A stretch of 64,000 nt of DNA from Lihuaxuella thermophila (GTDB lineage Bacteria; Bacillota; Bacilli; Thermoactinomycetales; Thermoactinomycetaceae): the NCBI RefSeq assembly GCF_900110165.1, contig NZ_FOCQ01000019.1, positions 1 to 64,000 on the forward strand, written 5' to 3'. This document shows, piece by piece, positions 17,137-28,542 of this stretch. The notes below the pieces were generated by a model. That model saw nothing but the letters and a program-made list of their open reading frames with translations, had not been told where the DNA came from and made no database searches. The position numbers were made by a program, and so were the translations under genes. How positions within the stretch are numbered: position 1 is the first letter of the stretch; each line of letters begins with the position of its first letter.

Positions 17137-17490
17137 AGAAAACGCCTCCTACAAGATCTTGGTCCATGTTGCTGGATCTATTGGCGCTTCTGTGCTGCAT
17201 GAAAAGATATATAGTTGTGATGGGTTTTTGGGTGATTGCAGTTGCGGGGATGAAAAACCTGGTAAATAGGTCTGCAAAGTCTGTTTATATGAAATGTTTA
17301 ATAAAACCCATATATGAATATTCTGCCTTAAATAATAGTTAAAAGCAAGCTAATTTTAGTCATTTGATGCGAAAAAACTTGTTTAAAAAAGAATTTTTTG
17401 TGAACAGAAAAGCAATTGTCTGATTTCCGGAAGATTACATTCATCTCAAGTAAAAATTAGGGAGTCGAGCATGACTGAGAAGATAAATGT
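17137..17490. other. AT-rich intergenic region
   Basis: This stretch contains the upstream region of the gene at 16600-17136 and runs of A/T without a gene. I see no further features before the Fur-type promoter. Confidence 0.4.
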
Positions 17491-17524
17491 TTGCAACTGA
17501 TGTTGAAAATGATTATAATTATCA
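17491..17524 (+). promoter_or_regulatory. Sigma-A promoter overlapped by a Fur box
   Basis: TTGCAA (17491-17496) and a perfect TATAAT (17514-17519) lie 17 bases apart. Over the -10 sits TGATTATAATTATCA (17510-17524), a near match to the Fur 7-1-7 site TGATAATNATTATCA. A second overlapping half (TGAAAAT at 17504) gives the extended two-dimer arrangement common in Bacillus. Confidence 0.8.
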
Positions 17525-17525
17525 C

Positions 17526-17677
17526 TAGTTAACCCGGGTGTGTGGTGTTTAATCCGGTTGTAAGTTCACTTCCCATTTCTCTCGCAACCTCTCTGTTTTT
17601 TTCATCAGACATATCTTTCAAGAGCGTTAACACGACGGAAAATGGATCTCCCTTGCCCTGGCAAGGGAGATTTTTTT
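17526..17677 (+). ncRNA. Candidate Fur-regulated small RNA (FsrA-like)
   Basis: Between the Fur-controlled promoter and a strong terminator (17646-17677) lie about 150 bases without an open frame behind a ribosome site. The body has single-stranded-looking CU-rich segments (CACTTCCCATTTCTCTCGC, AACCTCTCTG). In B. subtilis the Fur-repressed sRNA FsrA uses CU-rich stretches to mask ribosome sites of iron-consuming genes. The architecture matches; sequence kinship to FsrA is not shown. Confidence 0.6.
17646..17677 (+). terminator. Strong intrinsic terminator
   Basis: ATCTCCCTTGCC and GGCAAGGGAGAT form a 12-bp perfect stem followed by a seven-T run in the plus direction. No protein gene precedes it on that strand. 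It may also act on the convergent LysE gene. Confidence 0.92.
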
Positions 17678-17684
17678 GCCACAT

Positions 17685-18308
17685 TCATCTGAATGCTGAC
17701 CAGCCTATATACACGGCTGATCCCCACATGATCAAGGCGGATATTTTACTTATCACAGCGAGAGTCCGGCCGGATGGATCGAGTGACCCGGTCAGGCGCC
17801 CGGCTAAGGCCAGCCCCGTGAACCAAAGCCAGGAGACCAGAATGCATGATAGGGAAAAAACCAGTTTTTCCACACCGTTGTAGCTGAGTGAACTTGTCCC
17901 GATCACGCCGACGGTATCCAGAATGGCGTGAGGATTGAACAGGGAGACGGAAGCAGCAAAGGCAATTTGTTTGCGCGGAGTGAAAATGTCACCCGCTTTT
18001 TTTGTTTTGTTCTCCTGGAGGGGTTCACTCTTCCAGGTGATCCAGCCCATATATAACAAAAATAAGATACCCGCCCCAACGAGAACGGTTTTGATCCAAA
18101 AGGAAGCCAGGACGACGACGGAGACGCCGAGAACAGCCAGACTGATCAATAGGGTGTCGCAAAGGGATGCGGTCAAAACAACCGGTAATGCATCGATGAA
18201 ACGTTTTTGCGCAGCTCCCTGGTTAAATACGAACACATTTTGCACACCGAGGGGAAGAATCAGTCCAAAGGCGAGAATCCAGCCATGAATAAATGCTTCG
18301 GTCAACAT
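17685..18308 (-). CDS. LysE/ArgO family amino-acid exporter
   Basis: A 207-residue membrane protein with about six hydrophobic segments. It has the family start FGLILPLGVQNVFVFNQGA and the motif FNPHAILDTVGVIG. Relatives export lysine or arginine. It is divergent from a MocR-type regulator across a 135-base gap with repeated AACCAA motifs, a layout that often marks regulator and target. Confidence 0.92.
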   Translation of the reverse strand: MLTEAFIHGWILAFGLILPLGVQNVFVFNQGAAQKRFIDALPVVLTASLCDTLLISLAVLGVSVVVLASFWIKTVLVGAGILFLLYMGWITWKSEPLQENKTKKAGDIFTPRKQIAFAASVSLFNPHAILDTVGVIGTSSLSYNGVEKLVFSLSCILVSWLWFTGLALAGRLTGSLDPSGRTLAVISKISALIMWGSAVYIGWSAFR

Positions 18309-18369
18309 TTAAGCCCCCCAAACACTTTGCATTTACCTCCAATCATACTCGGATTTTGCCGATTGTCTT

Positions 18370-18402
18370 CAACCAATTGGTTGGATTTAGAACCAACCAA
18401 TT
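18370..18402. promoter_or_regulatory. Repeated AACCAA operator in the lysE-mocR gap
   Basis: The palindrome CAACCAATTGGTTG (18370-18383) is followed by AACCAACCAATT (18391-18402), giving several AACCAA units. A TATACA -10-like element follows at 18402-18407. MocR regulators such as GabR and PdxR bind directly repeated hexamers. It is probably the regulator's own site and may also control lysE. Confidence 0.55.
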
Positions 18403-18443
18403 ATACAATGGAGATAAAACCAGCGTGGAACGGGGGAACAGGA

Positions 18444-19898
18444 ATGAATTGCGATTTGGGATGGAAGCCGGATCCCCGCTCTGCTGTTCCGTTATTTCTG
18501 CAGATCAAAGAGTTTATCAAAGGAAAAATTGAAAGCGGGGAGTGGCCGGTCGGGACCCAAATTCCCACTCAACGCGCCCTGGCCCGTTCGTTTGAAGTGA
18601 ATCGCAGCACGGTGGTTGCGGCTTTAGAGGAATTAAAAGCGGATGGTCTTATTCAGGGGAAAAGCGGAAGCGGTACGCGGGTGGTCAATCATTCCTGGTC
18701 CCTGTTATCATCGTCTGCTCCCCCCGACTGGAATGCCTATGTCCGGGCGGGCATTCATCCCCCCAATCTGCCTGCCATTCAGGAAATCAATCGGGCCGAA
18801 TTTGATCCCCATGTGATCCGGTTGGGAACGGGGGAGCTTTCTCCGCAATTATATCCACGCGAAATGATGAAACAGGTGATGGGCAGCGTCTCTGACCGCA
18901 TTCACTCGCTGGGTTACGAGGAGCCGAAAGGGTTGCTTCCGCTTCGGGAACAACTGAGCGAATATTTGCGCACAATCGGGATTGAAGCTTCCCCATCGTC
19001 CATTTTGATCGTTTCGGGAGCATTGCAAGCGTTGCAGTTAATTGCGTTCGGTCTCTTACAGCAGGGATCTTCCGTTTTTTTGGAACGGCCTTCTTATCTC
19101 TATTCACTCAACGTTTTCCAATCGGCCGGGGTCCGGTTATTCGGGGTGCCCATGGATGAATCCGGAATGACAACCACAGTGATCACAGAGCAAAAAAAAC
19201 GCCGGAATGCGGCTTTGCTTTATACCATTTCTTCTTTTCACAATCCGACGGGCATCACCATGTCAGCAGAAAGGCGGCAGGAGCTGCTTCGGATGTGTGA
19301 ACAGGAACAATTGCCCATCATTGAAGATGATGTTTACCGGGAATTATGGCTGGATGAGCCGCCTCCTCCGCCGTTGAAAGCGCTTGATAAAAACGGTCTC
19401 GTTCTTTATCTCGGCAGCATCTCCAAAACTTTGAGCCCCGGTCTGAGGATCGGCTGGGTAACCGGGCCTGAGTCAGTGATTGACCGCCTGGCTGATATTA
19501 AAATGCAAACCGACTACGGTTCCAGTTCGCTCTCGCAATGGGTCGCAACTGAATGGCTTGCGTCGGGGAAATATTTTGAACATCTGGATCAGATTCGGCG
19601 GGAGCTGAGGATTCGAAGGGATATCGCGCTTGAAGCGTTGGAAGACCATTTGTCCGGTCTCGCCGAGTGGCCGATTCCAAAGGGGGGCTTTTATATCTGG
19701 ATGCGGCTCTTTCCTTCCCTTTCCCTGCGTGAACTATTTGAACAAGCGCTCAAAGAGGGGATTTTAATCAATCCGGGAAATGTATATGACGGGAACGATT
19801 CCTGTCATCTCCGGCTTTCTTATTCTTATGCTTCCCCGGGCGATCTGCAAAACGGAATCCGGCGTCTGTCAAAGCTGATTCAAAAGCTGAGCCGTTGA
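18444..19898 (+). CDS. MocR (GntR/aminotransferase-fold) regulator
   Basis: A 484-residue regulator: N-terminal GntR winged helix (about 10-78, GTQIPTQRALARSFEVNRST), then a class I aminotransferase-fold domain (about 110-480). That domain has the PLP lysine motif SISKTLSPGLRIGW and SSFHNPTG. Such proteins use PLP-bound amines as effectors. ATG 18444 follows a GGGGGAAC-type site; the frame is open back to 18207, but that part overlaps lysE. The divergent exporter is its likely target. Confidence 0.93.
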   Translation: MNCDLGWKPDPRSAVPLFLQIKEFIKGKIESGEWPVGTQIPTQRALARSFEVNRSTVVAALEELKADGLIQGKSGSGTRVVNHSWSLLSSSAPPDWNAYVRAGIHPPNLPAIQEINRAEFDPHVIRLGTGELSPQLYPREMMKQVMGSVSDRIHSLGYEEPKGLLPLREQLSEYLRTIGIEASPSSILIVSGALQALQLIAFGLLQQGSSVFLERPSYLYSLNVFQSAGVRLFGVPMDESGMTTTVITEQKKRRNAALLYTISSFHNPTGITMSAERRQELLRMCEQEQLPIIEDDVYRELWLDEPPPPPLKALDKNGLVLYLGSISKTLSPGLRIGWVTGPESVIDRLADIKMQTDYGSSSLSQWVATEWLASGKYFEHLDQIRRELRIRRDIALEALEDHLSGLAEWPIPKGGFYIWMRLFPSLSLRELFEQALKEGILINPGNVYDGNDSCHLRLSYSYASPGDLQNGIRRLSKLIQKLSR

Positions 19899-19926
19899 GC
19901 CCATATCGGTTGAAAGGTGAACAAGA

Positions 19927-20754
19927 ATGAAAATACTTGAAGTAGCCGGCAAAACCTTGTTGCTCATCACTTTGATCTTTATCCTTTCACTTCCGGGAAT
20001 CTTTTTGATCCATCTGCCCGCAGCGGGCTTTGTCTTGCAATCTGCGGCGCTCCTCCTGGCCTCTTTCTTCCTGTATGCGCTGTTCGAACGAAACAGGAAG
20101 TGGCCGTTCGGTTTCAAACAAGCAGAGTGGCAGCGCCAGTTTCTTGAGGGGGCAGGTTTTGGGGCTGTGTTGATCAGCGTTGTATTTCTGTTGATTCTGG
20201 TGACTGGCGGAGTTCAAATTGCCGGAGTCAACAGCCCGGCCTCTTTTTGGCGTTCGGCCGTTACTTCGGCGGCGTTGTTTATCCTGGTGGCCGTCTCGGA
20301 GGAAACCCTGGCGCGGGGATATGTGCAGGGATTGATGGCCTACCGTTTTTCCGCAAGAACGGCCTGGATTGCTTCTTCCGTTTTTTTCGCCCTTTTGCAC
20401 GGGTTGAATCCGGGAGTCTGGGATCAGCCGTTTTCGATGCTGAACATCTTTCTTGCTGGGATGCTGCTCGCCATTTACCGGACTGGATCCGGTGGGTTAT
20501 GGGGACCGATCGGGTTGCATTTCACCTGGAACTTCTTTCAAGGAACGGTATTTGGCTTTCAAGTGTCGGGGATTCCGATCACCTCATTGTTCCGGCTGGA
20601 ACCCGTTGGTGATGCGGTCATTTCGGGAGGGGAGTTTGGCGCGGAGGGGAGTCTCTTTTCGACAATGGTTTTAATCGCGGGAATTTATTACACCCACCGC
20701 AGATCCCTTCGCTCAGCCGAAGATCCGGGGGAATCCGGGCGCGGGAAAGACTGA
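19927..20754 (+). CDS. CPBP (Abi) family intramembrane protease
   Basis: A 275-residue membrane protein with about eight hydrophobic segments. It contains the CPBP motifs in order: EETLARG (EExxxR), FALLHGL and HFTWN, whose Glu and His residues form the intramembrane active site. Family members process prenylated proteins or act in bacteriocin self-immunity. Starts 29 bases after the MocR gene, with a weak AAAGGTGA site. Confidence 0.9.
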   Translation: MKILEVAGKTLLLITLIFILSLPGIFLIHLPAAGFVLQSAALLLASFFLYALFERNRKWPFGFKQAEWQRQFLEGAGFGAVLISVVFLLILVTGGVQIAGVNSPASFWRSAVTSAALFILVAVSEETLARGYVQGLMAYRFSARTAWIASSVFFALLHGLNPGVWDQPFSMLNIFLAGMLLAIYRTGSGGLWGPIGLHFTWNFFQGTVFGFQVSGIPITSLFRLEPVGDAVISGGEFGAEGSLFSTMVLIAGIYYTHRRSLRSAEDPGESGRGKD

Positions 20755-20953
20755 CCTTCCCTCGCCCGGAGTTGTTTCCGGCGAATTTTTGGGCGAAGTT
20801 TCTCTGTATACAGGGTGTCCGGTGGCTGCGCACTGCAAGCTTATTCTCTTTCACGCACATGCTATATGAATGAACCGTCTCTGACAGCAGTCGTTGTCTG
20901 TGGAAGGGAACAAGGAGTTCGGCTGGTCAATTCCCCTTTATAGGGAATGGACG

Positions 20954-21136
20954 TCAGTTGTTCTCTTCATCATCGGTGAGGTCTTGTTTGGGATCGGGCT
21001 GTTCGACCCGGATATACCATCCGTTTCCGATGTCTTTATATAGCCTGCGATTTTTCTTGTGAAGGGGACACCATTCGCAACGTCCGCCCGGACGCTGTTT
21101 ATAGCACTCAATACAGCGGACGGGGGGCATGATCAT
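20954..21136 (-). CDS. Cys-rich miniprotein coupled to the PfpI gene
   Basis: A 60-residue product with CIEC-x8-CEWC close to its N-terminus, a spacing typical of a small zinc knuckle, followed by a basic patch and an acidic tail (DLTDDEENN). Its ATG overlaps the stop of the PfpI gene (ATGA), so it is probably translated by coupling. No known family is recognised. Confidence 0.65.
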   Translation of the reverse strand: MIMPPVRCIECYKQRPGGRCEWCPLHKKNRRLYKDIGNGWYIRVEQPDPKQDLTDDEENN

Positions 21137-21654
21137 TTACCGGCCAGCACGTCGCAGAATGCCTTGGCGTAAGCGGGCAGGTCGGGGGGACGGCGGCTGG
21201 AAACGAGATGGCCATCCACGACGACGGGTTCATCCACCCAGACGGCTCCTGCGTTTTCCATGTCATCACGGATGCCGGGGGTGGAGGTAACCCGTTTTCC
21301 ATTTAAGATTTTGGCGGAGATGAGCACCCAGCCTGCATGGCAGATCTGCCCGATCGGTTTCCCCGCTTCATCGGCGTGGCGGATGGCGGAGAGAACTTCC
21401 GGGTAGCGGCGCAACTTATCGGGAGCCCAGCCGCCGGGCACCAGAAATCCGTCATAGGCTTCCGGGTTCAATTGCTCCAGACTGAGGTCGGCTTGAGCGG
21501 GTACCCCGTATTTTCCTTTGTAACTTTCAGCTTTGGGGCCGACGAGATGAACTTCCGCCCCTTCCTCGCGCAAGCGCAGGACCGGATACCATAATTCCAG
21601 ATCTTCAAATTCGGCTTCCACAAAGCAAGCCACTTTTTTCCCTGCGAGTCGCAT
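21133..21654 (-). CDS. DJ-1/PfpI family protein
   Basis: A 173-residue cytosolic protein of the PfpI/YraA/Hsp31 class. It has the nucleophile elbow ICHAGW with the reactive Cys, and the typical FLVPGGWAPD and TSTPGIRDD segments. Members act as protein/nucleotide deglycases or stress-protective hydrolases (debated). Start ATG 21654 behind GGAGGGA. It overlaps the Cys-rich gene by four bases. Confidence 0.93.
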   Translation of the reverse strand: MRLAGKKVACFVEAEFEDLELWYPVLRLREEGAEVHLVGPKAESYKGKYGVPAQADLSLEQLNPEAYDGFLVPGGWAPDKLRRYPEVLSAIRHADEAGKPIGQICHAGWVLISAKILNGKRVTSTPGIRDDMENAGAVWVDEPVVVDGHLVSSRRPPDLPAYAKAFCDVLAGK

Positions 21655-21962
21655 GCGTGATCCCTCCTTGATTTGTAAGCGGTTGGCGATTCACATCATT
21701 TGGAATGGATGGATGAGACAGGGGATAATATGAACATCTGATGAAACGTGACTTGATATAGATACCTAACTGAAGTAAAATGAAATGAGAATCACATGAT
21801 AATCAATCTAAATTACTCAAAAGCGTCATGGGAAGGTCAGCATCATCGTATCATGATTGTTTGGCCCTGTAAATCAACAGGGTTGGCTTGCATATCCCCG
21901 ATGATGTTTCCGGCATCTTCGGTTGATATATATGACGCACAAAATCATGGAGGAATGCAGTT
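21655..21962. other. Intergenic region with the suf leader
   Basis: It contains the start region of the PfpI gene on the minus strand and the suf promoter on the plus strand, followed by about 175 bases of untranslated leader. I see no known riboswitch in the leader. Confidence 0.5.
21753..21781 (+). promoter_or_regulatory. suf operon promoter
   Basis: TTGATA (21753-21758) and TAAAAT (21776-21781) are spaced by exactly 17 bases. A GAGAAT...GATAAT pair just downstream is only loosely Fur-like. Transcription would start near 21788. Confidence 0.65.
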
Positions 21963-22751
21963 ATGTCAACATCACCAAAACTGACGATCAAAGATCTGCG
22001 GGTTTCGATTGATGATAGAGAAATCCTCAAAGGGGTTAACCTGGAAGTCAAAGGCGGCGAGGTTCACGCCATCATGGGTCCCAACGGAACCGGTAAGAGC
22101 ACACTGGCATCCGCACTGATGGGACACCCGAGATATGAAGTCACCGGCGGCGAAGTGACTTTGGACGGCCAAGACGTCCTCGAGATGGAAGTGGATGAAA
22201 GAGCCCGCGCAGGATTGTTCCTGGCGATGCAATATCCGAGCGAAGTGAGCGGAGTGACCAACTCCGATTTTCTGCGCAGCGCGATCAATGCCAAACGGGG
22301 GGAAGGGAACGAGATTTCCCTCATGAAGTTCATCCGTCAATTGGATGAAAAGATGGCCCTGTTGGAAATGGATGAAAAATTTGCCCATCGTTATCTGAAT
22401 GAAGGTTTCTCCGGCGGGGAGAAAAAGCGCAACGAAATTCTGCAGATGATGATGCTCCAACCCAGAATCGCCATTCTGGACGAAATCGACTCCGGTCTGG
22501 ACATCGACGCTCTCAAAGTGGTGGCCAAAGGGGTCAACTCCATGCTCAGCCCTGAACTTGGCGTACTCATCATTACTCACTATCAGCGTCTGTTAAATTA
22601 CATCAAACCTGATTTCGTCCATGTCTTTATGCAGGGGCGGATTGTAAAATCCGGAGGTCCCGAGTTGGCAGAGCGTCTGGAAGCGGAAGGCTACGACTGG
22701 GTAAAAGAAGAGTTGGGCATCGAAGACGAAACTGTGGGCCTGAAGGCGTAA
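21963..22751 (+). CDS. sufC: Fe-S assembly ATPase SufC
   Basis: ABC-type ATPase subunit of the SufBCD scaffold that builds Fe-S clusters in the cytosol. The 262 residues include Walker A GPNGTGKST, signature FSGGEKK and Walker B IAILDEIDSGLD. ATG 21963 follows TGGAGGAA. First gene of sufCDSUB, in the B. subtilis order. Confidence 0.98.
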   Translation: MSTSPKLTIKDLRVSIDDREILKGVNLEVKGGEVHAIMGPNGTGKSTLASALMGHPRYEVTGGEVTLDGQDVLEMEVDERARAGLFLAMQYPSEVSGVTNSDFLRSAINAKRGEGNEISLMKFIRQLDEKMALLEMDEKFAHRYLNEGFSGGEKKRNEILQMMMLQPRIAILDEIDSGLDIDALKVVAKGVNSMLSPELGVLIITHYQRLLNYIKPDFVHVFMQGRIVKSGGPELAERLEAEGYDWVKEELGIEDETVGLKA

Positions 22752-22766
22752 AGGGGGATGGCCAAG

Positions 22767-25709
<2,943 letters not shown>

Positions 25710-25726
25710 AGAAGGGGGAGTAAACC

Positions 25727-27151
25727 GTGGCCAAACAACTGCCCGAAATCTCGGAGTACAAGTACGGATTTCGCGATAAAGACGTTTCGGTCTATCGTGC
25801 CAAGCGCGGTTTGAGCCGGGAAGTCGTGGAAGAGATTTCCCGCATGAAAGGCGAGCCGGAATGGATGCTGGAATTCCGGTTAAAAGCGCTGGAGCAATTT
25901 TATAAAATGCCGATGCCCAATTCCCTTAACAGCAAATGGTTCTCCATTCTGCCGGGGAAATTGGACGATCTCAACTTCGACGATATCACCTATTATGTAA
26001 AACCCTCCGAGCGCCAAGGAAAAACCTGGGAAGAAGTGCCGGAAGAGATCAAACAAACCTTTGACAAGCTCGGAATTCCGGAAGCTGAGCAAAAATTCCT
26101 GGCCGGTGTCTCTGCTCAGTATGAATCGGAAGTCGTTTACCACAACATGCAAAAAGAGCTGGAAGAGCAGGGTGTCATCTTCTGCGATACAGATACCGCG
26201 GTGCGTGAATACCCGGAGCTGTTACGGGAATACTTCGGTACGGTGGTTCCGCCGACAGATAACAAGTTTGCGGCACTCAACAGCGCCGTATGGAGCGGAG
26301 GAAGCTTCATTTACGTGCCAAAAGGAGTCAAATGCGAAGTGCCTCTGCAAGCTTATTTCCGCATTAACTCCGAAAACATGGGACAATTTGAGCGTACCTT
26401 GATCATTGCTGATGAAGACAGTTTTGTCCACTATGTAGAAGGGTGCACCGCACCGATCTACAGTACCGACTCGCTGCACAGCGCGGTGGTGGAAATCATC
26501 GTGAAGGATCGTGCCCGCTGCCGTTACACCACGATCCAGAACTGGGCACCGAATATCTACAATCTGGTGACCAAACGGGCCGTCGCATACGCCGGCGCGC
26601 ACATGGAATGGGTAGACGGCAACATCGGAAGCAAATTGACCATGAAATATCCGGCTGTTGTGATGAAAGGGGAAGGAGCCAAAGCCGATGTCCTCTCCAT
26701 CGCCGTAGCCGGCAAAGACCAACACCAGGATGCCGGTGCGAAAGTCACCGCTCTTGCTCCTAACTGCACGGCTACCATCATCTCCAAGTCGATCGCCAAA
26801 CAAGGCGGTAAGGTCACCTATCGCGGATTGACCTCCTTCGGACGCAATTCTGCGGGATCAAAAGCCAATGTTAAGTGCGACACCTTGATTCTGGACAACA
26901 AGTCCACTTCCGACACCATCCCGTACAATGAAATTAAAAACGATAACATCACGTTGGAGCATGAGGCGACCGTCTCCAAAGTGAGCGAGGAACAACTCTT
27001 CTATCTGATGAGCCGCGGTCTCTCGGAAAACGAAGCAACCCAAATGATCATCATGGGCTTCATCGAGCCGTTTACCAAGGAATTGCCCATGGAATACGCC
27101 GTAGAGATGAACCGACTCATCAAGTTCGAGATGGAAGGTTCGATCGGTTAA
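25727..27151 (+). CDS. sufB: Fe-S assembly protein SufB
   Basis: Core scaffold subunit on which the nascent cluster forms. The 474-residue protein shows SufB landmarks: [40 protein letters not shown] and [11 protein letters not shown] 25727 follows AAGGGGG. Last gene of the operon, followed by a terminator. Confidence 0.98.
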   Translation: MAKQLPEISEYKYGFRDKDVSVYRAKRGLSREVVEEISRMKGEPEWMLEFRLKALEQFYKMPMPNSLNSKWFSILPGKLDDLNFDDITYYVKPSERQGKTWEEVPEEIKQTFDKLGIPEAEQKFLAGVSAQYESEVVYHNMQKELEEQGVIFCDTDTAVREYPELLREYFGTVVPPTDNKFAALNSAVWSGGSFIYVPKGVKCEVPLQAYFRINSENMGQFERTLIIADEDSFVHYVEGCTAPIYSTDSLHSAVVEIIVKDRARCRYTTIQNWAPNIYNLVTKRAVAYAGAHMEWVDGNIGSKLTMKYPAVVMKGEGAKADVLSIAVAGKDQHQDAGAKVTALAPNCTATIISKSIAKQGGKVTYRGLTSFGRNSAGSKANVKCDTLILDNKSTSDTIPYNEIKNDNITLEHEATVSKVSEEQLFYLMSRGLSENEATQMIIMGFIEPFTKELPMEYAVEMNRLIKFEMEGSIG

Positions 27152-27156
27152 GCAAT

Positions 27157-27191
27157 TAAACCCCCGTCATGTGGTACCTTGACGGGGGTTT
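27157..27191 (+). terminator. Terminator of the suf operon
   Basis: AAACCCCCGTCA and TGACGGGGGTTT form a 12-bp stem with a TTTC tail, directly after sufB. Confidence 0.88.
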
Positions 27192-27371
27192 CTTATGAGT
27201 TGAATTGAACCGGTTTGCCTCTGAAGTTTTTTATTTATGACAAAAGAATCATCTATTCGGGCCATTCGTTCATTATCGGAGTACGTGATTGTAAAAACTT
27301 CATTCTGATATGATATAGGAGTTAGCAAACAGGTTTGAATCCAACGTCGGAACAGAAAGAGGGGCTGTACC

Positions 27372-27503
27372 ATGAGATGGATCGGCAAATACTTTTACTT
27401 TATTTTATTGGCTCTTTTGGCGGTTCTGTTTTTTGTGGTGATTGGTTCCAGATTTCTTTCATTCACCGATGGAGATGAATATGGCCGGCTTACATTCAGA
27501 TGA
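27372..27503 (+). CDS. Small single-pass membrane protein
   Basis: The 43-residue product has a basic start (MRWIGK) and one long hydrophobic segment (FYFILLALLAVLFFVVIG) followed by a short polar tail. AGAGGGG lies in front of ATG 27372. No family is recognised. Confidence 0.5.
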   Translation: MRWIGKYFYFILLALLAVLFFVVIGSRFLSFTDGDEYGRLTFR

Positions 27504-27895
27504 ATCGTTCGCTCTCATCTTCTCTTGTTACGCCGGACTCGTTTGAGCGATCTCGATGATGTTTTGAAAACCGAACAGCATGTAAAGAACAGACCTTAGA
27601 TTACCCGATGGGCCAGGGACCAGCATGAAGAGATACCGACTGACGCGGACAAGGCTCCTCTGATGACCGAGAGCAGCGAAGACGGGCGACATCCAGGTTA
27701 TATCAGAACGAGGGTTTTGTCGAAGAAGGGAGCTGAAGGGAGTGTCTGAAGGCAGGTGATCAGTATGAAACACTGATCGTCATGTCGATCTTAAGGCCAT
27801 GAGTCATACATATAAACAGAAAAGCCGATTCCCGTGAACCCAAATTACAGGAATCGGTGATTGGCTTTGTTTTAAGGGAGGAAATCGTTTACCAT
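27504..27895. other. Unexplained intergenic stretch
   Basis: About 390 bases without a convincing gene. A minus-strand frame at 27528-27773 is open for 81 codons, but has no ribosome site and matches nothing I know. It may be a remnant of a deleted or mobile gene. Confidence 0.35.
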
Positions 27896-28489
27896 TCACC
27901 CTTTTGATGCGTCGATCTTCCATTTCTTTCTTTTTCCCCATGGCTTTACATAGGAGATCACTGTTAAAAAGATCGCATTGGTTAAAACGAGTAAAAATCC
28001 GATGATCATCTTCTGGTTGTGATGGGAGTCGGGATTGTGCACGGGTTGAATGCTGTTTGCAGAAATGGCGGTAAAAGATTCGTGAATCCACGTATCCATG
28101 ATTGTGCTTCCGAAGAGAATCGCCGTGATCGTACCCACCCATTTGACAATGACCCAATAATGCCGGGTAATTCCCCAGGCTCCCACAGCCAGCCAAAATC
28201 CAGTCATCAAACTGCCCATCATACCGGGGATAATCAAAAACCAATCGAAGTACTCGATAAACAAATGTGCGGAATGAATCACCGCGTGATCGGTCTTCCA
28301 TCGTGTAAATAAGGCCAGCAGCAACGATCCCAAAATACCGCTGAAATACAGGATGACAAAAAGAATATGAAGGATCAGCCACCATTTCTTCTGTTTGGCA
28401 TTCAGCTTGATGGACAACTTTTTTCCGATGGCAATCGGAATGGCACTCGCGATCCCGATAACGATTAAAATTCCCAATACGGTAATCAA
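27896..28489 (-). CDS. Membrane protein (DUF2269-like)
   Basis: A 197-residue protein with about five hydrophobic helices and conserved-looking His residues (HILFVILYFSG, HSAHLFIEYFDWF, TRHYW) as in DUF2269-type proteins. The start is TTG 28489 behind AAAGGAAG. It lies next to the multicopper oxidase gene on the same strand, 53 bases downstream, so an operon is likely. The function is unknown. Confidence 0.65.
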   Translation of the reverse strand: MITVLGILIVIGIASAIPIAIGKKLSIKLNAKQKKWWLILHILFVILYFSGILGSLLLALFTRWKTDHAVIHSAHLFIEYFDWFLIIPGMMGSLMTGFWLAVGAWGITRHYWVIVKWVGTITAILFGSTIMDTWIHESFTAISANSIQPVHNPDSHHNQKMIIGFLLVLTNAIFLTVISYVKPWGKRKKWKIDASKG

Positions 28490-28542
28490 GAGTCAGTCTT
28501 CCTTTCTCTAAGTTTGCCATGCCCTGTGTTCCGGATTGACTC

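Noticed and set aside
18207-18443. 79-residue N-terminal extension of the MocR regulator
   Set aside because: It overlaps the divergent LysE gene and the promoter region; the GntR domain starts properly from ATG 18444.
21783-21808. Fur-like GAGAAT...GATAAT motif at the suf transcription start
   Set aside because: Only partial half-sites; does not fit the 7-1-7 pattern, unlike the strong box at 17510.
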